The notes below the pieces were generated by a model that worked only from the letters and a program-made list of their open reading frames with translations, searched no databases and was not told the DNA's origin. DNA of 38,791 nt from assembly GCA_944390955.1 (NCBI GenBank), contig CALXRY010000007.1:1-38791 (forward strand). Reading direction: 5' to 3'. Source of the DNA: an uncultured Clostridia bacterium. GTDB lineage: Bacteria > Bacillota > Clostridia > UBA1381. The position numbers were made by a program, and so were the translations under genes. Each line of letters opens with the position of its first letter. The first letter of the stretch is position 1. This document shows positions 1 through 8,674 of the stretch, piece after piece.

Positions 1-697
1 CGTCAAGATAGCTTACGCCCTGCGCAGTGGCCTCTATCGTATTGGCAAAAGCCATCTGCTGATTATTGTGCGCGTGTATCCCGACGAGCTTGCCGTATTT
101 TTCGGCCACTCCGCAGTACATCTCGCACAGCTCTCGTATCTGCTCCGGATAGAGCGAGCCATAGCTATCCACAATATAAATAACATCCGCGCTGCTCTGC
201 CCTATAATATCGAGCGCCTGCTCCACATCCTTGTAATTTGCCGTTGAAACAGCCATTATGTTTACGCTCGTTTCATAGCCCTTTTCATGGCAGTACTCGA
301 CCATCTCAGTAGCCGCTGGTATCTGGTGGATATACGTAGCGATACGTATCATATCCACAACGCTGTCCTGTCTGTCTGGTATGTCCGATAACTCCGTTCT
401 CCCTACGTCAGCCATGACTGCGATCTTCATGTCGCTGTCATTATTACCGACGATCCTTCTTATGGCTTCCTCGTCACAGAACTTCCAAGGGCCGTACTTG
501 TTCACATCGAACAATTCCTTGGAGGCCTTATACCCGAATTCCATGTAATCCACTCCGGCCTTGATATTCGCCTGATAAAGCTCCTTTACAAACTCCTCGT
601 CAAAAAAGAAGTTGTTTACAAGTCCGCCGTCGCGGAGAGTTGCGTCCACGACCTTGATGTCGGGACGGAAGGTCATAAGATCGCCTTTTGTTCCCAT
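1..697 (-). CDS. HMGL-like (DRE-TIM) aldolase-family enzyme, 3' end outside window
   Basis: About 232 N-terminal residues are visible; the gene runs off the left edge. The ATG at 697 has an AGGAGG site 6-8 nt upstream. Near the N-terminus is VDATLRDGG (residues 17-25), the signature of the DRE-TIM metallolyase barrel shared by isopropylmalate and homocitrate synthases, HMG-CoA lyase and 4-hydroxy-2-oxovalerate aldolase. Around residues 208-213 is GIHAHNN, whose HxH pair binds the divalent metal in this family. The visible part is a TIM barrel with no N-terminal extension, which suits the 4-hydroxy-2-oxovalerate-aldolase-like clade found in many Clostridia. The substrate cannot be told, because the specificity region and C-terminal domain are missing. 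It has its own promoter and is divergent from the ABC exporter gene. Confidence 0.8.
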   Translation of the reverse strand, partial: MGTKGDLMTFRPDIKVVDATLRDGGLVNNFFFDEEFVKELYQANIKAGVDYMEFGYKASKELFDVNKYGPWKFCDEEAIRRIVGNNDSDMKIAVMADVGRTELSDIPDRQDSVVDMIRIATYIHQIPAATEMVEYCHEKGYETSVNIMAVSTANYKDVEQALDIIGQSSADVIYIVDSYGSLYPEQIRELCEMYCGVAEKYGKLVGIHAHNNQQMAFANTIEATAQGVSYLD

Positions 698-780
698 ATT
701 AAATTCCTCCTACCATACTACATTGTTCCCGCAACGCGCGGAAACTTATTCTACATGCCGCAAGCTTTGCGGTAAACAAT

Positions 781-809
781 ATTATATCACTTTTGAGGCA
801 GTATGTCAA
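781..809 (-). promoter_or_regulatory. sigma-A promoter of the HMGL-like aldolase gene
   Basis: Minus strand: TTGACA (809-804), 17-bp spacer, TATAAT (786-781). Both boxes match the consensus exactly. The expected start lies about 80 nt before the ATG. The leader contains a small palindromic hairpin, CCGCAAAGCTTGCGG. Confidence 0.8.
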
Positions 810-847
810 GGAAATTAATATTTTGTTTACACTCTTCGCTTATTGTG

Positions 848-876
848 TTTACATGCAGGAATATTTGTGATATAAT
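848..876 (+). promoter_or_regulatory. sigma-A promoter of the ABC exporter gene
   Basis: TTTACA (848-853), 17-bp spacer, TATAAT (871-876), with an extended -10 TG at 868-869. It lies about 35 nt before the ATG at 914 and is divergent from the aldolase promoter. Confidence 0.75.
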
Positions 877-913
877 ATGTTAGCATTGTTATAGGGAAAC
901 GGAGGAGATCATA

Positions 914-2656
914 ATGAAAATATCTTATCTTGTAAAGCGGTTCGTGCCGTATTTCAAGCCGTACATACCGATACTCGTGCTCGACCTGCTCTGCGCGTCG
1001 CTCACGACTGTCTGCGAGCTTGTATTCCCGATGCTTGTCCGGTACATCACCGACATGGGAATGAACGACCCGGCGGCGCTTACCGTTGGTCTTATCATAA
1101 AGATCGGGCTGTTTTATCTTGTGCTAAGGATAATCGACGCGGCGGCGAATTTCTATATGGCTGATACCGGACATATCATGGGTGCAAAAATAGAGACCGA
1201 TATGCGCCGCGACTTGTTCAATCACCTGCAGAAGCTGTCGCATTCGTTCTATTCAAACCACAAAATAGGTCAGCTCATGTCGAGGATCACCTCGGACCTT
1301 TTTGACATAACGGAATTTGCGCATCACTGCCCCGAGGAATTTTTTATCTGCGGGCTCAAGATTTGCGTATCATTCGTTATACTCTGCGGTGTGAACATCC
1401 CGCTGACGCTGATCATATTCGTGACGATGCCGCTCATATTCCTGTTTGTCAAGTTCTTTAACAGCCGCATGCGCCGCGCCTTCAAGCGCCAGCGTGAGCA
1501 GATAGGCGAAATAAACTCGCAGGTAGAGGATTCGCTGCTCGGCATACGCGTCGTAAAGTCGTTTGCGAACGAGGATATAGAGTCGGAAAAGTTCGAAGAG
1601 GGCAATAAAAAATTCCTCGACACAAAAAAGGTCGGTTATTTCTATATGGCTGGCTTCCAGACATCAAACAGATTTTTTGAAGGTATAATGTATATAGCCG
1701 TCGTCGTTGCGGGCGGTATATTCATGATAAACAAACAAATAAACCCTGCAGACCTGACGGCATATCTCTTATACGTAAGCACTCTTCTCGCATCGCTCAG
1801 GACGATAATACAGTTTACGGAGCAGTTCCAACGAGGCATGACGGGAATAGAGCGTTTTCTTGAGGTCATGGACACTCCGGCGGATATCGTCGAGGACGAG
1901 GATGCAGTCGACATAGAAAACGCAGAGGGAAATATAGATTTTGAAAATGTCAGCTTCCATTACAGCGACGATGAAACAGAGATACTGTCTGATATAAACC
2001 TCCATATCAAAAAGGGCGAAAGCGTTGCGCTCGTCGGCCCCTCCGGCGGAGGAAAGACGACACTCTGCAACCTTATCCCTCGGTTCTATGACGTTACGAG
2101 CGGGCGCATACTGATAGACGGTCAGGATATACGCCATGTCACGCTCAAGTCACTCAGGAACACGGTTGGTACTGTACAGCAGGATGTATATCTGTTCTCA
2201 GGAACTGTATTTGAAAACATCGCCTACGGGCTTCCCGACGCCTCAAGAGATGACGTCATAAAAGCAGCAAAGCGCGCCGGCGCGCATGAATTCATATCTT
2301 CGCTGCCGGATGGCTATGACACATACGTTGGAGAGCGCGGCGTGAAGCTCTCCGGCGGGCAGAAGCAGCGAATATCGATAGCTCGCGTATTCCTCAAAAA
2401 TCCACCGATACTTATCCTCGACGAAGCCACCTCGGCGCTCGACAACGAAAGCGAAAAGATCGTTCAGGAATCGCTTGAGGAGCTGTCAAAGGGCAGGACG
2501 GTATTCACCATTGCCCACAGGCTGACTACGATAAGAAACGCAACGCTTATCCTCGTCCTTACCGACAAGGGCATAGAGGAGCAGGGCACGCATAAAGAGC
2601 TCATGGAAAAGAAGGGGCTATATTATAACCTGTACAGCATGTATACGGATATGTAA
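914..2656 (+). CDS. ABC exporter half-transporter (membrane domain fused to ATPase)
   Basis: A 580-residue protein with the type IV exporter layout. Residues about 15-300 form a six-helix membrane domain. The C-terminal ATPase has Walker A GPSGGGKTT (about 375), signature LSGGQKQR (about 478), Walker B LILDEATSALD (about 500) and the H-loop histidine in IAHRL (about 532). Length and domain order are normal for a half-transporter that works as a homo- or heterodimer exporting a lipid, peptide or drug. It stands alone, with no second half-transporter beside it, so a homodimer is the simpler reading. The start is set by GGAGGAGATCATA just upstream of ATG. The substrate cannot be inferred. Confidence 0.93.
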   Translation: MKISYLVKRFVPYFKPYIPILVLDLLCASLTTVCELVFPMLVRYITDMGMNDPAALTVGLIIKIGLFYLVLRIIDAAANFYMADTGHIMGAKIETDMRRDLFNHLQKLSHSFYSNHKIGQLMSRITSDLFDITEFAHHCPEEFFICGLKICVSFVILCGVNIPLTLIIFVTMPLIFLFVKFFNSRMRRAFKRQREQIGEINSQVEDSLLGIRVVKSFANEDIESEKFEEGNKKFLDTKKVGYFYMAGFQTSNRFFEGIMYIAVVVAGGIFMINKQINPADLTAYLLYVSTLLASLRTIIQFTEQFQRGMTGIERFLEVMDTPADIVEDEDAVDIENAEGNIDFENVSFHYSDDETEILSDINLHIKKGESVALVGPSGGGKTTLCNLIPRFYDVTSGRILIDGQDIRHVTLKSLRNTVGTVQQDVYLFSGTVFENIAYGLPDASRDDVIKAAKRAGAHEFISSLPDGYDTYVGERGVKLSGGQKQRISIARVFLKNPPILILDEATSALDNESEKIVQESLEELSKGRTVFTIAHRLTTIRNATLILVLTDKGIEEQGTHKELMEKKGLYYNLYSMYTDM

Positions 2657-2700
2657 TGAACAAACACGGCCGCCATAAATTCAAAAATTTAATGATGATG

Positions 2701-2728
2701 TTTACAAAATGTATACATATTGTATAAT
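2701..2728 (+). promoter_or_regulatory. sigma-A promoter of the lipoprotein gene
   Basis: TTTACA (2701-2706), 16-bp spacer, TATAAT (2723-2728), followed by AAGGAGG at 2751-2757 and ATG at 2766. The lipoprotein is therefore probably transcribed independently of the ABC exporter. Confidence 0.65.
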
Positions 2729-2765
2729 AAAGTTATAAGCCAAAATATCAAAGGAGGCGGAAAAC

Positions 2766-3389
2766 ATGAAAAAAACGATGGTAATGTTGGTCTCGGCCAT
2801 GCTGCTATCAGGCTGCGGAGGAAATACACAAAGCGGCTTGGTCGATGAAAAATTCATGCTCCACTCGGCGCCGTGGGGCGAAACATGGGAAAAGGTCAGC
2901 GAAACTGCGGGACTGTCGGGAACAGCGGAAGAGCGCGGACGCGGACAGATTGCGGAGCTCGATAATACCGAATTCTTGGGCGTGGAAGGAACGACGATAT
3001 TGGAGTTCGATGTTACCGGGATCTCCGATGATGAAACTCCGGTATTGGTAAACGCCTACTTCCGCTATAATGACGAGGACGAGGAACGGCTCATCGCGGA
3101 GGGCGAAAAAATATACGGCGAAAGAAAAGATTTCTTCCTTGATGAAAACGGTGTAGAAAATCCTCTTAATCCTCCCGCATGGTACAGCGAAGAAACTGTA
3201 GAGGGCAGCCTTACAGCTGCGGAGAAGGAAAAATATTCCGAGATCCTCGGCGATATTGAACAAACGCGTGCCGACGCTATAATGAGAGGGCCGCTTGTTG
3301 TGATATCGGTAGAGGAAGACAGTGATATGGTCAGAGTCTCGGGAAACGATGCGGCGATAGTAAAAGAGCTTAAGGAATTGACAGAATAA
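2766..3389 (+). CDS. predicted lipoprotein of unknown function
   Basis: 207 residues. The N-terminus is a lipoprotein signal: basic MKKT, a hydrophobic stretch, then lipobox LLSGC with Cys17 as the lipidated residue. The mature part is acidic and soluble (many Glu/Asp) with no motif I can name. The W-containing segment after the lipobox (SAPWGETWEKV) resembles other Clostridial lipoproteins of unknown role, but this is only an impression. It is expected to be anchored to the outer face of the membrane. It has its own promoter and ends before a strong bidirectional terminator facing icd. Confidence 0.75.
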   Translation: MKKTMVMLVSAMLLSGCGGNTQSGLVDEKFMLHSAPWGETWEKVSETAGLSGTAEERGRGQIAELDNTEFLGVEGTTILEFDVTGISDDETPVLVNAYFRYNDEDEERLIAEGEKIYGERKDFFLDENGVENPLNPPAWYSEETVEGSLTAAEKEKYSEILGDIEQTRADAIMRGPLVVISVEEDSDMVRVSGNDAAIVKELKELTE

Positions 3390-3424
3390 ATATTTTTTCT
3401 CATAACGAGCTTTGAAAGCAAAAG

Positions 3425-3472
3425 TGCGCCGCGCTCTGTGAAACATGGAGCGCGGCGCATTTTATATTTTTT
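3425..3472. terminator. bidirectional intrinsic terminator between lipoprotein gene and icd
   Basis: Perfect 12-bp GC-rich stem, TGCGCCGCGCTC (3425-3436) with GAGCGCGGCGCA (3448-3459), 11-nt loop, then a T-rich tract (3460-3472) for the plus strand. The T tract reaches the icd stop codon on the other strand. The minus-strand side has a weaker CTTTTG tail. Confidence 0.85.
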
Positions 3473-4682
3473 ACATCATTTTCTGAAGTCTTTCGTTTAC
3501 GGCAAGTAGAAATTCCTCTGTATTCACCGTCTGCTTATTCTCAAGCGTCGACAACGCGGCAAGGTCGCCTGTCATTACGCCTTCCTCTATCGTCTGGATC
3601 GTTGCCTTTTCAAGCTTGTCCGCAAATGCCATAAGCTCCGGAAGCTCGTCAAGCTCACCGCGCTTTCTCAGCGCACCTGTCCATGCAAAAAGCGTAGCAA
3701 CTGAGTTCGTCGAGGTCTTTTCACCCTTGAGGTGTCTGTAATAATGGCGCTGGACAGTTCCGTGAGCCGCCTCATACTCATACACTCCGTCCGGCGAAAC
3801 GAGCACCGACGTCATCATTGCAAGCGAGCCGTAGGCCGTTGCTACCATGTCCGACATAACGTCGCCGTCGTAGTTCTTGCACGCCCAGATATAGCCGCCC
3901 TCGGAGCGGATAACTCTTGCAACAGCATCGTCAATGAGCGTATAGAAATACTCTATGCCAGCAGCGTCAAACTTCTCTTTATATTCCGCGTCAAAGATCT
4001 CCTGGAATATATCCTTGAAGCGGTGGTCGTACTTCTTTGAGATAGTGTCCTTTGTCGCAAACCATACGTCCTGCTTTGTATCGAGCGCAAAATTAAAGCA
4101 TGCTCTTGCGAATGACGCAATGGAATCGTCGCGGTTGTGGAGTCCCTGGATTATGCCCGGTCCCTCGGTAAATTCATGGATGGTTTCCCTTGAAACGTTG
4201 CCGTCCTTATCTGTGTAAACGAGCTCTGCCTTTCCTCCTGCGGGGACCTGCATCTCAACGTTCTTGTACACGTCGCCGTAAGCATGACGCGCTATCGTTA
4301 TCGGCTTCGTCCATGTAGGGATATACGGTGTTATCCCCTTTACAAGTATCGGCGTTCTGAACACCGTCCCGTCAAGTATCGCACGGATAGTTCCGTTCGG
4401 TGATTTCCACATTTCCTTTAGGTTATATTCCGGCATTCTTGCAGCGTTCGGCGTGATAGTAGCACACTTTACGGCAACGCCGTATTTCTTTGTAGCCTCG
4501 GCGCTGTCGAACGTCACCTGATCGTTCGTTTCATTTCTGTGAACGAGCCCAAGGTCGTAATACTCCGTCTTAAGATCAATATACGGATTTAAAAGAATAT
4601 CCTTTATCATCTTCCAGATGATTCTTGTCATCTCGTCGCCGTCCATCTCAACAAGCGGCGTCTTCATTTGAATTTTTGCCAT
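3471..4682 (-). CDS. icd: NADP-dependent isocitrate dehydrogenase (eukaryotic-like subfamily II)
   Basis: 403 residues, normal for homodimeric subfamily II NADP-IDH, which oxidatively decarboxylates isocitrate to 2-oxoglutarate and NADPH. Visible family features: the N-terminal [13 protein letters not shown] block, substrate-loop [16 protein letters not shown] (about residues 94-109), and the metal-binding region with [29 protein letters not shown]. This bacterial use of the eukaryotic-type enzyme is common in anaerobes and bifidobacteria with an incomplete TCA cycle, where it feeds glutamate synthesis. No citrate synthase or aconitase gene is nearby. Translation starts after AGAAGGGA. The leader carries an unusual terminator-like hairpin downstream of the promoter (separate entries). 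Confidence 0.96.
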   Translation of the reverse strand: MAKIQMKTPLVEMDGDEMTRIIWKMIKDILLNPYIDLKTEYYDLGLVHRNETNDQVTFDSAEATKKYGVAVKCATITPNAARMPEYNLKEMWKSPNGTIRAILDGTVFRTPILVKGITPYIPTWTKPITIARHAYGDVYKNVEMQVPAGGKAELVYTDKDGNVSRETIHEFTEGPGIIQGLHNRDDSIASFARACFNFALDTKQDVWFATKDTISKKYDHRFKDIFQEIFDAEYKEKFDAAGIEYFYTLIDDAVARVIRSEGGYIWACKNYDGDVMSDMVATAYGSLAMMTSVLVSPDGVYEYEAAHGTVQRHYYRHLKGEKTSTNSVATLFAWTGALRKRGELDELPELMAFADKLEKATIQTIEEGVMTGDLAALSTLENKQTVNTEEFLLAVNERLQKMM

Positions 4683-4700
4683 GACTGATCATTCCCTTCT

Positions 4701-4740
4701 AAAAAATAAGGAGGTTCATGAAAAGTACAGAACCTCCTTG
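4701..4740 (-). terminator. terminator-like hairpin in the icd leader (possible attenuator) with micro-ORF
   Basis: On the minus strand, AAGGAGGTT (4739-4731) pairs with AACCTCCTT (4716-4708), followed by ATTTTTT. It lies between a good promoter and the icd ATG, so it can either end the upstream SLH-gene transcript or attenuate icd. The 5' arm is a perfect Shine-Dalgarno sequence. Thirteen nt after it an ATG opens a six-codon ORF (MNLLIF, stop TAG) covering the 3' arm and the U tract. Translation of that ORF would melt the stem. Regulation is inferred. Confidence 0.6.
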
Positions 4741-4756
4741 TTTAATGTACGCTAAT

Positions 4757-4785
4757 ATAATACCATAAATATCATGAAAAGTCAA
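4757..4785 (-). promoter_or_regulatory. probable icd promoter
   Basis: Minus strand: TTGACT (4785-4780), 17-bp spacer, TATTAT (4762-4757). The expected start near 4750 is upstream of the terminator-like hairpin and about 68 nt before the icd start codon. Confidence 0.65.
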
Positions 4786-4824
4786 TATCAATTTACGGCT
4801 TTTTCATCTCTTGCTCATTTGATC

Positions 4825-7122
4825 CTACCAACAGAAATACGGACCTCCGCCTCCGGCTGGCATACGCGTGGCAACAACCTCTCGTTCGCCCGTTTCAAGC
4901 GATATCCGGCAGAGCTGTGCCTCACGCGAGTTTTGATAATTATACTCTGCATAATATAAATATCCACCGGCCATTCCTCCGTCTATATACGCATCGGAAG
5001 CCAGCAGCCTCGAGCTACCGTCGGCATCTATAATGTACAGATTATGATCTCCATCGGTATAGAACACCGTGTCATTATATATCCCAAGCTCTCTCGGATA
5101 ATCGCCCGATGCTCCATCAAACGTCATTCCGCCGAAATCATACGACGGCACATGCCGTGTGCTCTGTTCCATCGTTGCAAGGTCTATCGCCGTAACGTCT
5201 CCTGAGTTTCCGTAATAGAGAATATTATTGTCTATGATAAACTGGCGATTCCCAATCGGCGTGCCGGCTTCCCAGTCGCATATCATCTCGGAAAGCTTCT
5301 CCCTTTCGCTCCAGTCCGGACGGCATCTGTAAAGCCATGTGCTGTAATCACTTGAGCCCTGCTGTGTTTCTATATAGTAAACATAACCGTCATAATAGGC
5401 AAAACCCGAAATGCTGTTATAATTCTCAGTTCCTATCGGGAGCAGCGTGCACGTAGATATACCGTCTCTTATTGCATAAACAGTGCCGTTTACCTCGCCT
5501 ATCTCTGCGGAAAATACCGTGCCTGACGCGTCGCTCAGCCTCATATCACCGTCTCCGAAAATGATCGGATACGTCCCAAGCGAATCGGTCGGACCGTTTT
5601 GCTCAAACGCATAGTCAAGTGCTTCTGAAAGCGTATTGTATCCCGAGCCGCTGTCCTTTCTGAGCAGTCCCTCGCATACCGAGCGCATCATACTCTGATT
5701 ATATGATGTAAGTATAGTATCCGAATTTCCTATTACGGCCGCGGCACCCTTGTCAAGGAAACTGTTCACAAGCTCCGAATCCTTTCCGGACTCGCACGCG
5801 CCGAGATATATAAACGAATTGTTCATCGATGAGATATATTCGTCAACGAATTTTTCCGTTATCGCAATTCTGCCGAGGCTCGTGCACACTATATTCCCGC
5901 TGAGATAATCTACTGTGTGCTTTGCATTCTGCAGATAATATATCGGATCCCACAGGAACGACGTTTCATCCAATTCCTCTCCTGTACATAAAAATGAATG
6001 GATCTCGGAATTGTATCCGCCGTGACCGTGCCACAGGATTAGCTGATCATCTCCAAAGTTTTTGATCCTGTTGAGCGTAACTTCTCCGTCATCATAATTA
6101 TTTACAAAGCTGTATTCACCTATTGCAGCTTCAATATCCTCCGCGCTTCCGTCGGTAGCCTCCGTTCCGCGTTCATGATCACCGCTTCCGGGGCGTTCCT
6201 CCGCATACCACGTATCAAACGGCTGGCACGTTGTTATCGTCATATCTGTTCCGCCCAAATCAACGCCCTCTGCCTGCGGAACATATACATATTGTATACC
6301 ACTTTCTAATTGCATCCATACTGTATTATTATTGCTTGAATAATCCTCGACCGTACCCGAAGCCTTAAGCTCCTCGGCTGCCTCCTCAGCTGCTCCTACC
6401 GCTCCGTCTATATTCTCAATGTATCCATTATCGTCCTCGTATTCGCTTATGCTTTCCTTTATCTGAGCATCGACAGAAAACACCTCTTCAAACGCCTCCT
6501 GCGGAAGCATATCCGTATAGAGCCTCGAGGTACGGTAAGCCAACAAAACTGCCTCCTCGCATGATGTGTTGGCAAGAGGATTGATGCTGCCGCGCGAATC
6601 AACGCCGCGCATTATTCCATTATCATAAGCAAAATTAACGGACGGCCTTGCCCAGTCAGATATAAGCTCAGAATCAGGGAAAGTATTGTCATTATATATA
6701 GTTATATCCTCAAGCTCAACGGCTTTATCAATCATTCGAACGAGCATAACAGCGATCTGCTCACGTGTGATCAGGTCGTCAGGCGCAAATATGCCGTTTC
6801 CATAGCCCTGCACGATACCGAGATTTGCCGCCTTCAATATTTCAGGATTGTCGGTATCGGAGAATGAAACACTTCCTGCCTCAGCTTCCACACCGCTTAT
6901 CTCTTCATATGTGAGCAGCGCTGTTTCGCAGAATTCCTCACGCGTAATGCTTGCTTGATAGTCCCCCGTGACGCTGTCGGGCACTATACCGGCGGCGATC
7001 GCTTCGCCGACCTCCTCAGCCGCCCATGAGCTCGGCGAACCCGCAGCATATCCGAACGACGGAACAGAAAGCTGAATGGCTAATGCCGATCCAACAAGTA
7101 TTGTCAATAATCTTTTTTTCAT
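4825..7122 (-). CDS. SLH-domain surface protein with caspase-fold peptidase-like domain
   Basis: 765 residues. An N-terminal signal peptide (residues 1-26) is followed by about three SLH repeats (around 32-75, 84-132, 148-197), which in this group bind pyruvylated wall polymers. A linker leads to a clan-CD-like domain (about 290-530) with the histidine motif LWHGHGG (H365/H367) and the nucleophile motif YLGACESGKDS (C443), the His-Cys arrangement of gingipain, clostripain and CHAT-like peptidases. The C-terminus (about 540-765) holds YYD/YYI-type beta-propeller-like repeats as in DUF5050 proteins. It is probably a wall-anchored cysteine peptidase; substrate and activation are unknown. It has its own promoter and GGGGAG ribosome site. 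Confidence 0.8.
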   Translation of the reverse strand: MKKRLLTILVGSALAIQLSVPSFGYAAGSPSSWAAEEVGEAIAAGIVPDSVTGDYQASITREEFCETALLTYEEISGVEAEAGSVSFSDTDNPEILKAANLGIVQGYGNGIFAPDDLITREQIAVMLVRMIDKAVELEDITIYNDNTFPDSELISDWARPSVNFAYDNGIMRGVDSRGSINPLANTSCEEAVLLAYRTSRLYTDMLPQEAFEEVFSVDAQIKESISEYEDDNGYIENIDGAVGAAEEAAEELKASGTVEDYSSNNNTVWMQLESGIQYVYVPQAEGVDLGGTDMTITTCQPFDTWYAEERPGSGDHERGTEATDGSAEDIEAAIGEYSFVNNYDDGEVTLNRIKNFGDDQLILWHGHGGYNSEIHSFLCTGEELDETSFLWDPIYYLQNAKHTVDYLSGNIVCTSLGRIAITEKFVDEYISSMNNSFIYLGACESGKDSELVNSFLDKGAAAVIGNSDTILTSYNQSMMRSVCEGLLRKDSGSGYNTLSEALDYAFEQNGPTDSLGTYPIIFGDGDMRLSDASGTVFSAEIGEVNGTVYAIRDGISTCTLLPIGTENYNSISGFAYYDGYVYYIETQQGSSDYSTWLYRCRPDWSEREKLSEMICDWEAGTPIGNRQFIIDNNILYYGNSGDVTAIDLATMEQSTRHVPSYDFGGMTFDGASGDYPRELGIYNDTVFYTDGDHNLYIIDADGSSRLLASDAYIDGGMAGGYLYYAEYNYQNSREAQLCRISLETGEREVVATRMPAGGGGPYFCW

Positions 7123-7174
7123 TGTGCAACTCCCCTTTGCAATAAATCAAACTATGTATATCTTTCCTAATCTC

Positions 7175-7203
7175 AGCATATCACACACATCAAGCTTTGT
7201 CAA
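7175..7203 (-). promoter_or_regulatory. promoter of the SLH/caspase-like gene
   Basis: Minus strand: TTGACA (7203-7198), 17-bp spacer, TATGCT (7180-7175), with TGTGA just before the -10. About 50 nt before the ATG at 7122. Confidence 0.6.
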
Positions 7204-7208
7204 TGCTT

Positions 7209-8027
7209 TTATAATGCAGTACTGACAACCTGATTTTTTTCAGCATTAACCCGTTCCATACGCGTGAGCTTGCGCCATACTATCAGCATCATGGCAGTAA
7301 AGCAGGCAATGCCTCCTATTACATTCGAGATAGGCTCAGAAGCAAAAACTCCGTACGCGCCCAGCCCCGTACGCGGCAGAAAAATAGCCAGCGGCACCAC
7401 AAGTATCGCCTTCCTGAACAGCGAGAAAAATATCGCCGGCTTTGCCATACCGAGAGCCGTGAATGTATGCTGACCCGAAAACTGAAGTATCATTGTAAAA
7501 AACGCCAAATAATATATGCGTATTGCAGGGATCCCGTCTCTCAGCATCTCCGGATCAGATGTAAACGGCGCCATATACGCTCTCGGGAACATCATTACCG
7601 TTACCCAAAAAATAAGGCTCACTATCATTCCGACCATGACCGAAAACTTTATCCCGCTCTTTACCCGTTCCGGTCTGTTTGCTCCATAGTTATAGCCGAG
7701 AACCGGCTGCGAGCCGTTTGCTATTCCGGAAACGGGCAGCTGCGCGATCTCTCGTATGGAATTTACAACGGTCATTATCCCAACATACAGGTCGCCGTAG
7801 CTGCTTAGAACAACGTTGCATACCGCCTGAACAAGGCAGTTCGTGCCGTTCATTATAAAGCCCGCCATGCCTATTGAAAGTACGGTCTTTACTATCCCCT
7901 TCTCGGGAACTGCATATTTTTTTCTCATCTTTAGCAATGTCTTTTTTCCGAATATAAATTTAAGCACCCACAGCGCCGAAACAAGCTGTGATATCACAGT
8001 CGCCACCGCTGCACCGCGTATCCCCAT
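7209..8027 (-). CDS. MATE family efflux transporter, C-terminal fragment (frameshifted gene)
   Basis: 272 residues corresponding to TM6-TM12 of a MATE transporter. It begins MGIRGAAVATVISQ, normally an internal motif straight after the DPLFIF segment. It also carries the second-repeat signature with REIAQLPVSGIANGSQPVLGYNYGA. A complete MATE protein (about 450 residues) exports drugs or metabolites by cation antiport using two six-helix lobes. Here the reading frame is broken at about 8028-8035. The first ATG available to this fragment begins one base after the upstream stop (TAATATG), so reinitiation is conceivable, but the break falls between TM5 and TM6, not at the lobe boundary. Either a true pseudogene or a sequencing error in the T/A-rich tract. 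Confidence 0.8.
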   Translation of the reverse strand: MGIRGAAVATVISQLVSALWVLKFIFGKKTLLKMRKKYAVPEKGIVKTVLSIGMAGFIMNGTNCLVQAVCNVVLSSYGDLYVGIMTVVNSIREIAQLPVSGIANGSQPVLGYNYGANRPERVKSGIKFSVMVGMIVSLIFWVTVMMFPRAYMAPFTSDPEMLRDGIPAIRIYYLAFFTMILQFSGQHTFTALGMAKPAIFFSLFRKAILVVPLAIFLPRTGLGAYGVFASEPISNVIGGIACFTAMMLIVWRKLTRMERVNAEKNQVVSTAL

Positions 8028-8028
8028 A

Positions 8029-8592
8029 TTAAATAAAAATAAACAGCGGATCGAGCACGATATTGAGCACAGCCCCGCAGAGCACCGTCATCATACCTAT
8101 CTTTGCAAAACCCTGCGAATTGATAAACCAGTTCATTCCCACGCTTATCATTACAAACGGCGTTCCTATAAGATAAATGCTCAAATAGTCATTGGCATAA
8201 GCATATGTCGCGTCGCTCGCTCCAAGGCCGTACAGCACCGGGCGCTTAAATATGTAGCATACTGCCATTATGAATACCGAAGACACGCACAGCATCGTGA
8301 ATGTATTCGTCATGATCTTTTCTGCCCTGTCCGTATCACCCGCGCCGCGCGCTATAGCGCATATCGAGCCGCCTCCCATGCCGAACAGAGTTGTAAACGC
8401 CGAAACGAGCGCGACTATCGGAAAAATCAAGCCTATTCCCGTTAGCGCCAAACCCGATGCTCCGGGAAGATGACCTATGTATACTCTGTCGGTCAAATTA
8501 TATAATATCTGAACAAGCTGGGCAATAGTGAGCGGTATCGCCTGTGAGATTATATGCCGTTTCACACTTCCCTGTGAAAAATCATTCTGCAT
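8029..8592 (-). CDS. MATE family efflux transporter, N-terminal fragment (frameshifted gene)
   Basis: 187 residues from the ATG at 8592, chosen because AAAGGAGAGG lies just upstream; a longer frame to 8634 has no ribosome site. The sequence SVKRHIISQAIPLTIAQLVQILYNLTDRVYIG is the classic TM1 start of MatE proteins, and it ends in LNIVLDPLFIFI followed by TAA. In intact relatives, DPLFIF is followed about three residues later by MG(I/V)RGAA, which is exactly the start of the downstream fragment in another frame. Restoring the frame needs loss of one base or gain of two within TTTATTTTTATTTAAT. The two pieces together equal a full-length transporter. Confidence 0.82.
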   Translation of the reverse strand: MQNDFSQGSVKRHIISQAIPLTIAQLVQILYNLTDRVYIGHLPGASGLALTGIGLIFPIVALVSAFTTLFGMGGGSICAIARGAGDTDRAEKIMTNTFTMLCVSSVFIMAVCYIFKRPVLYGLGASDATYAYANDYLSIYLIGTPFVMISVGMNWFINSQGFAKIGMMTVLCGAVLNIVLDPLFIFI

Positions 8593-8622
8593 TTGAGCCT
8601 CTCCTTTCTGTGAATATTTTCT

Positions 8623-8651
8623 ATTATAGCACAATAACGCTCAAAAATCAA
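8623..8651 (-). promoter_or_regulatory. promoter of the MATE gene
   Basis: Minus strand: TTGATT (8651-8646), 17-bp spacer, extended -10 TGCTATAAT (box 8628-8623). About 30 nt before the chosen ATG. An intact promoter argues that any decay is recent. Confidence 0.65.
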
Positions 8652-8674
8652 TATCCTCGGCTTTGCCATGCACC

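Noticed and set aside
8025-8035. MATE halves as a deliberately split two-subunit transporter
   Set aside because: The break lies between TM5 and TM6 and not at the boundary of the two six-helix lobes, so a simple frameshift is more likely.
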